Assembly: GCA_964592375.1 (NCBI GenBank)
Contig: CAZQDP010000073.1
Span: 1-10,396 of the forward strand
Direction: 5' to 3'
Source of the DNA: CAZQDP01 sp964592375
Lineage (GTDB): Bacteria; Bacillota; Clostridia; RUG12999
DNA length: 10,396 nucleotides
The notes below the pieces were generated by a model. It did no database searches, was not told the origin of the DNA, and saw nothing but the letters and a program-made list of their open reading frames with translations. Position numbers and translations under genes: made by a program. This document shows, in pieces, positions 1 through 4,814 of the stretch (position 1 is its first letter; each line of letters opens with the position of its first letter).

Positions 1-64
1 TATACGATTTCCTTACATTTGTCAAGGCTTTTTTCCACGCCATGTAAAAAAATGCAAAAAACAC

Positions 65-92
65 TGTGCAAATGTTGCATATTTTATTTTCT
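65..92 (+). terminator. weak terminator-like hairpin in the upstream AT-rich region
   Basis: TGCAA (67-71) and TTGCA (75-79) form a short hairpin with a 3-nt loop, extendable by a G-T pair, and are followed by a T-rich tract (TATTTTATTTT). An alternative pairing uses ATGCAA (52-57) with TTGCAT (75-80). It could end transcription entering from the left, but the stem is short and AT-rich and the tract is interrupted. I see nothing else convincing in 1-148 beyond A/T runs and a TTGTCAAGG at 19-27, which is the reverse complement of the first glnA promoter's -35 region. Confidence 0.2.
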
Positions 93-148
93 GTGCTTCG
101 AATTTTGTCTAAAAATAAACAAAAATGAATATGCCATGCCAAAAGTCC

Positions 149-177
149 TTGACAAGCCAGTACACTTTCAGTATAAT
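149..177 (+). promoter_or_regulatory. distal glnA promoter, perfect sigma-A consensus
   Basis: TTGACA at 149-154 and TATAAT at 172-177 are separated by exactly 17 bp, so all 12 consensus bases match. Transcription should start near 183-185. The transcript would run first into the hairpins at 184-235 and, if it reads through, into glnA 225 nt downstream. A promoter this strong placed directly before a terminator-like structure is typical of leaders controlled by attenuation or of short constitutive RNAs. Confidence 0.8.
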
Positions 178-183
178 TCCATA

Positions 184-197
184 GAACAAGGATGTTC
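184..197 (+). promoter_or_regulatory. leader hairpin with AAGGAT loop, candidate ANTAR-protein target
   Basis: GAAC (184-187) pairs with GTTC (194-197) around the six-base loop AAGGAT, which has A at loop position 1 and G at position 4. Those two bases define the hexaloops bound by ANTAR-domain antiterminators, and an ANTAR gene lies second in this operon. The 3' half of the hairpin (188-197) is also the 5' arm of the attenuator at 188-235, so the two cannot form together. Against the call: A188-T193 could also pair to leave a tetraloop, and the second hexaloop hairpin of a standard ANTAR target is not clearly present. Confidence 0.35.
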
Positions 198-235
198 AGC
201 AAGATAACGCATATCAAGCTGCCGGCATCTTTTTT
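188..235 (+). terminator. terminator-like attenuator in the glnA leader
   Basis: A long interrupted hairpin can be drawn: AAGGATG (188-194) with CATCTTT (226-232, one G-T), CAGC (197-200) with GCTG (218-221), and GATA (203-206) with TATC (212-215) around the loop ACGCA. The stems are separated by TT/CCGG and AA/AA internal loops. A run of six T (230-235) directly follows the GATG/CATC base. It sits a few bases after the expected start of the distal promoter, so it would give an RNA of about 50 nt unless antitermination occurs. A competing hairpin, GGCATC (224-229) with GATGCC (238-243), uses the same 3' arm. Internal loops make the structure moderate rather than strong. Confidence 0.5.
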
Positions 236-277
236 ATGATGCCTGTAAAATATATATATTGAGCACTTTATTCGTGA

Positions 278-328
278 AATATGCTAAATATCAACTTCAT
301 TTTTTCATAATTTGTTGATGGAATATGC
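278..328 (+). repeat. AATATGC direct repeats flanking an ATCAAC/GTTGAT inverted repeat
   Basis: AATATGC occurs at 278-284 and 322-328. Between the copies lies the inverted repeat ATCAAC (290-295) and GTTGAT (314-319), separated by an 18-nt T-rich loop. The patch lies between the attenuator and the proximal promoter, upstream of the latter's -35 box, where an activator or repressor of that promoter could bind. No known operator consensus was recognised. Confidence 0.3.
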
Positions 329-347
329 AGAAAAACTCACAAACGAC

Positions 348-376
348 TTTACACTTAATATAAAATATGTTATAAT
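348..376 (+). promoter_or_regulatory. proximal glnA promoter
   Basis: TTTACA (348-353) and TATAAT (371-376) are 17 bp apart, and the TG at 368-369 makes an extended -10 element. Transcription should start near 382, leaving a leader of about 27 nt that bypasses the attenuator. The -10 box is framed by ATGT (367-370) and ACAT (377-380), a small inverted repeat that might be an operator. The ribosome binding site GGAGGTG (394-400) lies 8 nt before the glnA ATG. Confidence 0.75.
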
Positions 377-408
377 ACATTTTAATAGAAAATGGAGGTG
401 TAGATGAA

Positions 409-1689
409 ATGATACTCAATAAAGATGACGCTCTTTCTTTTATGGAAGAAAATGATGTTCAGTTTATTCGGCTTCAGTTTTGCGATATTTTTGGGACACT
501 GAAGAATATCTCCATTACGCCCGAAGAGCTTGAACACGCCTTTGCAGATGGCATTGGATTTGATGCATCCTCAATTAAAGGTTTTTTGAATGAAAATGAA
601 AGTGATCTGCTCTTGTTTCCTAATCCTTCTACCATGAGTGTATTGCCTTGGAGACCTCAAACCGGCAGGGTTGTTCGTTTGTTTTGTGATATCAAGCGGC
701 CGGATGGCACTCATTTTGAAGGAGATATTCGAAGACTGCTCAAAGAAGCAGTTAAGAATGCGCAAAGCAAAGGCTTTCATATCAATATTGGTTCAGAATG
801 TGAGTTTTATTTGTTTGAAACGGATGAAAAGGGCAATCCCACTACAATCCCCCATGATAACGCCACCTATTTTGCCGTAGCTCCTGCAGACAAAGGCGAA
901 AATGTTCGCCGTGAAATATGCCTCACTTTGAAAGAAATGGGACTGATGGTTCAGTCTTCCATGCATGAAAAGGGCATGGGTCAGCATGAAATAATTTTTA
1001 AGCACGCAGATGCACTTAATGCTGCTGATCATATGATTTCTTTCAAAACAGTTGTTAAAACAATTGCGGGTAAAAATGGGCTATATGCTTCCTTTATGCC
1101 AAAACCACTCAATCATGTTAGCGGAAATGGATTGCACGTGAATATTTCCATCATCAAGGATGGCATCAATGTTTTTGAAAAGAAGGCAGACGACTTATCT
1201 CCAATTGCAAAAAGCTTTCTTGCGGGTATTTTGGCTCATATCAAAGGCATTACCGCTTTTACCAACCCGGTGATTAATTCATATAAAAGACTCGGATGCG
1301 GTTTTGAAGCACCAAAGTATATTAGTTGGCATTTTGAAAACCGTTCTCAGCTGGTTAGAATTCCTTCTTCGAAGGGTGCATACAGCAGAATGGAACTGAG
1401 AAGTCCTGATCCTGCTTGCAACCCATATCTTGCATTTTTACTGCTAATCAGCGCCGGTCTTGAAGGAATTGAAAAAAACCTTACACTCAGTGCCCCAGGT
1501 TGTGGCAAGGAATTGCTTCCCCAAAGCCTTTCCGAAGCAATTAATTATGCATTGGCAGATAAGTTTATTGCAGATACCATGGGCGAAGCTACTTTTGAAA
1601 AGTATATCGCCGCAAAACTGAGCGAATGTGAAGCATATAATAAAACTGTTCATCACTGGGAAATTGAGAACTATTTCAGAGCACTTTAA
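409..1689 (+). CDS. glnA: glutamine synthetase, type I (alpha-like, shortened)
   Basis: Cytosolic ATP-dependent ligase joining ammonia to glutamate to give glutamine, normally a dodecamer. The 426-residue product has the N-terminal beta-grasp domain with FDASS (51-55, Asp for ammonium binding) and the catalytic domain. Metal and substrate residues are present: E130/E132 in SECEF, E187 and E194 (MHE, QHE), H243 (GLHVN), flap E300 (GFEAP), R312 and R317 (NRSQLVRIP), and E329/R331 (MELRS). It is shorter than the roughly 444 residues of Bacillus GlnA, mainly because about 15 residues are missing near 363-371, where beta-type enzymes carry the adenylylated tyrosine. By alignment from memory, the feedback-inhibition arginine (R62 in B. 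subtilis) is N61 here. The start is ATG 409 with GGAGGTG 8 nt upstream; an ATG at 404 is too close to the site and stops after two codons. It is first in the operon, behind two promoters and an attenuator. Confidence 0.95.
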   Translation: MILNKDDALSFMEENDVQFIRLQFCDIFGTLKNISITPEELEHAFADGIGFDASSIKGFLNENESDLLLFPNPSTMSVLPWRPQTGRVVRLFCDIKRPDGTHFEGDIRRLLKEAVKNAQSKGFHINIGSECEFYLFETDEKGNPTTIPHDNATYFAVAPADKGENVRREICLTLKEMGLMVQSSMHEKGMGQHEIIFKHADALNAADHMISFKTVVKTIAGKNGLYASFMPKPLNHVSGNGLHVNISIIKDGINVFEKKADDLSPIAKSFLAGILAHIKGITAFTNPVINSYKRLGCGFEAPKYISWHFENRSQLVRIPSSKGAYSRMELRSPDPACNPYLAFLLLISAGLEGIEKNLTLSAPGCGKELLPQSLSEAINYALADKFIADTMGEATFEKYIAAKLSECEAYNKTVHHWEIENYFRAL

Positions 1690-1701
1690 TTATTTTAAAG
1701 T
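1683..1701 (+). other. intercistronic hairpin at the glnA stop codon
   Basis: ACTTTAA (1683-1689, containing the glnA stop) and TTAAAGT (1695-1701) form a perfect 7-bp inverted repeat with loop TTATT. It is followed by A's rather than T's, so it is not an intrinsic terminator in the + direction. It could protect a processed glnA 3' end. The stem is AT-rich and may be chance. Confidence 0.3.
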
Positions 1702-1721
1702 AAAAAAAGGAAAGTGAATAT

Positions 1722-2291
1722 ATGGACAGATTTTTGCTGGTTTCCGGCTCAGACAAAGGCAGAGAATATCTATATGATATTGTTTCGAGTTGCGAGAGTG
1801 CACATATTGATACTGTGAAGACAGCAGGAGCAGCGAGGCGTAGCTTGGTTAACTTGGAATATGATATTATAATTATCAATGCGCCAATGCAGGATGAAAA
1901 TGGCATTGAGCTTGCTATCGATATTTCTACAAAATGGAATACCTCTGTTATTCTTGTTGTAAAATCGGAGTATTTTGAGCAGGTTCAGGACTGTGTAGAA
2001 AGTGCAGGTGTGTATGTTTTATCGAAGCCCGTAAGCCGCCAAGGTTTCTACCACGCCCTTCAATTTGTTTTGGTTGCCAGCAGAAAAATGCTCATGCTAT
2101 TGCAAAAGCAAAAAACGCTGAAAAAGCAGCTTGAGGATATCAAAATTATTGACCGTGCAAAATGCTGCCTCATTGAGTACCTAAAAATGTCGGAGAACGA
2201 AGCGCACCGTCATATTGAAAAACAAGCCATGGACTTAAGACGCACGAAACGTATGATAGCGGAGGATATATTAAAAACATATGAAATGTGA
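1722..2291 (+). CDS. ANTAR-domain antitermination regulator with degenerate receiver domain
   Basis: Predicted cytosolic RNA-binding regulator of 189 residues. Residues 1-115 look like a response-regulator receiver fold (hydrophobic strands LLVSGS, DIIIINAP and SVILVV, and the conserved Lys in VLSKPVS at 102), but the phosphoacceptor Asp is replaced by Asn53 and the acidic pair after strand 1 is absent. A likely coiled-coil linker (about 118-142) leads to the C-terminal ANTAR domain (about 135-187), recognisable from IDRAKCCLIEYLKMSENEA and the following QAMDLRRTKRMIAEDIL helix. ANTAR proteins bind paired hexaloop hairpins and prevent termination. Clostridial glnA genes are known to be followed by such a regulator, so glutamine-synthesis control is the likely job; the leader structure at 184-235 is the candidate target. 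The RBS AAGGAAAG ends about 6 nt before the ATG. The gene starts 32 bp after glnA and overlaps purF by 11 bp. Confidence 0.9.
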   Translation: MDRFLLVSGSDKGREYLYDIVSSCESAHIDTVKTAGAARRSLVNLEYDIIIINAPMQDENGIELAIDISTKWNTSVILVVKSEYFEQVQDCVESAGVYVLSKPVSRQGFYHALQFVLVASRKMLMLLQKQKTLKKQLEDIKIIDRAKCCLIEYLKMSENEAHRHIEKQAMDLRRTKRMIAEDILKTYEM

Positions 2292-3690
2292 AAAATTACA
2301 TGAAGAATGCGGAATATTTGGAATTACAGGGGTGCCGGGTGGTGAAGCTGCCGGCATTACATACAATGCTTTGCTTGCCCTTCAGCATAGGGGGCAGGAA
2401 AGTGCAGGAATTGCCGCTGTAAAGGGGAACTCTATTTTATATCATAAGAATAGAGGTCTTGTTTCAGAGGTATTTTCCGGCAATGTCATGTCTAAGCTGC
2501 CCAAATGCAAACTTGCTATTGGGCATGTGCGCTATTCTACAACCGGTTCAGACACGAAGGAAAATGCCCAGCCTATAATTACAGATTATTTTAAGGGTAG
2601 GGTTGCCATTTCTCACAATGGCAATATCATCAATGCTCCTGCGCTTCGAGAGAAGATGCAGGAATACGGCATTTTATTTAATACCAGTAACGACAGTGAA
2701 GTCATTTCCTCTCTCATTGCATATGAAGCACTCACTTCCCCAACAATTGAAGATGCAATTATTAAGGCTGTAGACCAAATTAAAGGTGCTTACAGCCTTG
2801 TCGTTATCAGTGGGACAACTTTAATTGCAGTACGTGACCCAAGCGGCTTTCGGCCTTTATGTATGGGCAGTACGGATGGGATTACTGCGTTTTCTTCGGA
2901 AAGCTGTGCTTTGGATGCAGCCGGAATTCAATTCATCCGCGACATTAAACCGGGAGAACTTGTGAGCGTGGACGCAGACGGATGCAAAAGAAGTAGATTT
3001 TTCAGCGATGGTGAGAAGGAAGGACTTTGCATATTTGAATACGTATACTTTGCACGTACAGACAGTGTGATTGATAATGTCAGCGTATATGCGGCACGTT
3101 TCAAGGCAGGCAGGGAGCTTGCAAGGCAGCATCCGGTGGAAGCGGATTTGGTTTGCGGCGTGCCCGATTCCGGTCTGGAGGCAGCACAAGGATATGCTTC
3201 ACAAAGCGGCATTTTATTGGGTAGTGCTTTTGTAAAAAACAGATATATCGGAAGAAGCTTTATTTTCCCCTCCCAGACCCAGCGGGAACAAGCGGTTAAG
3301 GTAAAGCTCAATCCTTTGAAGGCAAATATAGCCGGCAAACGCATTGTTCTTGTGGACGACTCCATTGTAAGAGGAACGACAAGTGCCAAAATTATAGCCA
3401 CCCTTAAAAACGCAGGTGCAAAAGAGGTTCATTTGCGTATATCCTCTCCTCCATTTTTACATACCTGCCATTTTGGTACGGATATTGATGATGAGCACAA
3501 TCTCATTGCGCGCAATTTTTCGATAGATGAAATTGCAAAGCAAATCGGAGCAGATAGTTTGGGGTACATCAGCTTGGAAGGCTTAAAGACTGCTTGCACT
3601 GGTTGTAATGTCGATTTTTGCACAGGTTGTTTTTCCGGAGACTACCCCATCGCGCTTGACAATTTACATACCAAAAATCAGTTTGAATAA
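2281..3690 (+). CDS. purF: amidophosphoribosyltransferase (glutamine PRPP amidotransferase)
   Basis: First committed step of purine synthesis: PRPP plus glutamine gives 5-phosphoribosylamine. The 469-residue protein has an N-terminal Ntn-type glutaminase domain and a C-terminal phosphoribosyltransferase domain. Cys10 (EECGIFG) is the nucleophile, exposed after removal of a nine-residue propeptide as in Bacillus PurF. Glutamine-site motifs include HVRYSTTGS (82-90) and SHNGN (111-115). The PRPP loop is VLVDDSIVRGTT (356-367). Cysteines at 250, 396, 447 and 450 match the 4Fe-4S ligands of the oxygen-sensitive Bacillus-type enzyme. An additional CTGC at 439-442 precedes the usual CxxC. The start at 2281 is the only choice, because TAA lies in frame at 2272-2274. 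A GGAGG at 2261-2265 is 15 nt away, longer than usual, so expression probably depends on coupling to the overlapping ANTAR gene. Confidence 0.97.
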   Translation: MKCEKLHEECGIFGITGVPGGEAAGITYNALLALQHRGQESAGIAAVKGNSILYHKNRGLVSEVFSGNVMSKLPKCKLAIGHVRYSTTGSDTKENAQPIITDYFKGRVAISHNGNIINAPALREKMQEYGILFNTSNDSEVISSLIAYEALTSPTIEDAIIKAVDQIKGAYSLVVISGTTLIAVRDPSGFRPLCMGSTDGITAFSSESCALDAAGIQFIRDIKPGELVSVDADGCKRSRFFSDGEKEGLCIFEYVYFARTDSVIDNVSVYAARFKAGRELARQHPVEADLVCGVPDSGLEAAQGYASQSGILLGSAFVKNRYIGRSFIFPSQTQREQAVKVKLNPLKANIAGKRIVLVDDSIVRGTTSAKIIATLKNAGAKEVHLRISSPPFLHTCHFGTDIDDEHNLIARNFSIDEIAKQIGADSLGYISLEGLKTACTGCNVDFCTGCFSGDYPIALDNLHTKNQFE

Positions 3691-3697
3691 TATACAA

Positions 3698-3706
3698 AGA
3701 GGTGAT
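3698..3706 (+). promoter_or_regulatory. ribosome binding site that fixes the carA start
   Basis: AGAGGTGAT closely matches the Shine-Dalgarno consensus and sits 4 nt before ATG 3711. A GTG at 3702-3704 in the same frame lies inside this site and would add three residues, but it cannot use it. ATG 3711 is therefore preferred. Confidence 0.8.
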
Positions 3707-3710
3707 TTAT

Positions 3711-4814
3711 ATGTCAATTCCATGTTGGCTTATGCTGTCGGATGGTTCCATCTTTAAAGGCAAAAGCTTCGGTCTAAAAGGGGAAGCCATAGGTGAAATT
3801 GTATTCACAACCGCTATGACGGGTTATATAGAAACACTAACGGACCCAAGTTATTTCGGCCAAATCGTGGTTCAGGCGTTTCCGCTCATCGGAAACTATG
3901 GAATCATCGAAGAAGATTTCGAATCCAGAAAATCTTTTGTGTCGGGGTATATTGTACGGCAGTGGTGCCAATTTCCATCCAATTTCAGATGTGAGCAAAC
4001 AATTGACACATTTTTGCACAATCAAAATATCGTTGGCCTTCATGATATTGATACCAGACGACTGACGAAAATCATTCGGGAATACGGTGTAATGAACGCC
4101 ATCATCACTCCGAATGACCCTACGAGCAACAAAGAGGCACTACTCGAAAAGCTAAAAAACTATAAAATTATCGATGCCGTAAAGCAGGTCACATTTGGTA
4201 GCCAAGTGATGCAAACGGCAAAAAATAGCAAGTACAAAGTGGTTGTGTGGGATTTCGGACTGAAACTCAATATCGTTCGGGAACTGATGAAAAGAGGATG
4301 TGATGTCATTACCGTTCCTGCGGGCGAATCTGCAGAGGCCATCTTGAAACTTCAACCCGACGGCATTATGCTATCCAACGGGCCGGGTGACCCGGCAGAA
4401 AACACGGAAGTGATTGCTCAGCTGCAAGAAATATTGAAACATCCTATTCCTATTTTCGGCATATGCTTAGGTCATCAGCTTTTGGCATTGGCCAAAGGCG
4501 GCAAAACCAAAAAGCTAAAATACGGTCATAGAGGCTCCAACCAGCCTGTAAAGGATATTGATAAAAACAGAGTGTATATTACCAGCCAAAACCATGGATA
4601 TGCCGTTGTGCCCGAAAGTATTGATACAAACATTGGCCACGTGAGCCATATGAATGTCAATGATAACACCTGCGAGGGTGTACGCTATAAAGATTGCAAT
4701 GTGTTCTCCGTACAGTTTCATCCCGAAGCCTCAGGCGGACCACTTGATACATCTTTTTTATTCGACGAGTTTATAAATCGAATGGGAGGTAGTTTCCATG
4801 CCCAAAAGGGATGA
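3711..4814 (+). CDS. carA: carbamoyl-phosphate synthase, small (glutaminase) subunit
   Basis: Hydrolyses glutamine and channels ammonia to CarB for carbamoyl phosphate, the precursor of pyrimidines and arginine. The 367-residue product has the CarA-specific N-terminal domain (about 1-150; GEIVFTTAMTGY, DPSYFGQI, HDIDTRRLTK) and a class I glutaminase domain. The triad is Cys252 (FGICLGHQ), His337 and Glu339 (FHPEASGGP), with the oxyanion region at LSNGPGDP (221-228). KYGHRGSNQPV and TSQNHGYAV are family signatures. Length is normal for the family. It lies 20 bp after purF, and its 3' end overlaps carB by 17 bp, as expected for subunits made in equal amounts. No separate promoter or pyrimidine-responsive attenuator is seen ahead of it, so its expression appears tied to the glnA-purF transcript. 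Confidence 0.97.
   Translation: MSIPCWLMLSDGSIFKGKSFGLKGEAIGEIVFTTAMTGYIETLTDPSYFGQIVVQAFPLIGNYGIIEEDFESRKSFVSGYIVRQWCQFPSNFRCEQTIDTFLHNQNIVGLHDIDTRRLTKIIREYGVMNAIITPNDPTSNKEALLEKLKNYKIIDAVKQVTFGSQVMQTAKNSKYKVVVWDFGLKLNIVRELMKRGCDVITVPAGESAEAILKLQPDGIMLSNGPGDPAENTEVIAQLQEILKHPIPIFGICLGHQLLALAKGGKTKKLKYGHRGSNQPVKDIDKNRVYITSQNHGYAVVPESIDTNIGHVSHMNVNDNTCEGVRYKDCNVFSVQFHPEASGGPLDTSFLFDEFINRMGGSFHAQKG

Noticed and set aside
19..207. A 62-codon open frame on the + strand upstream of glnA
   Set aside because: It runs through the perfect promoter and into the attenuator, has no ribosome binding site and has a composition reflecting AT-rich intergenic DNA.
244..262. Possible GlnR/TnrA box (TGTnA-N7-TnACA) in the glnA leader
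   Set aside because: TGTAA is present at 244-248 but the second half-site (TnACA) is not; no full match was found in 1-408.
2928..3401. A 157-codon open frame on the minus strand inside purF
   Set aside because: It lies wholly opposite highly conserved purF codons, has no recognisable domain, and similar antisense frames occur under carB and dapF as codon-bias shadows.
3702..3710. GTG 3702 as the carA start
   Set aside because: The GTG is part of the Shine-Dalgarno sequence itself; ATG 3711 has correct spacing to it.
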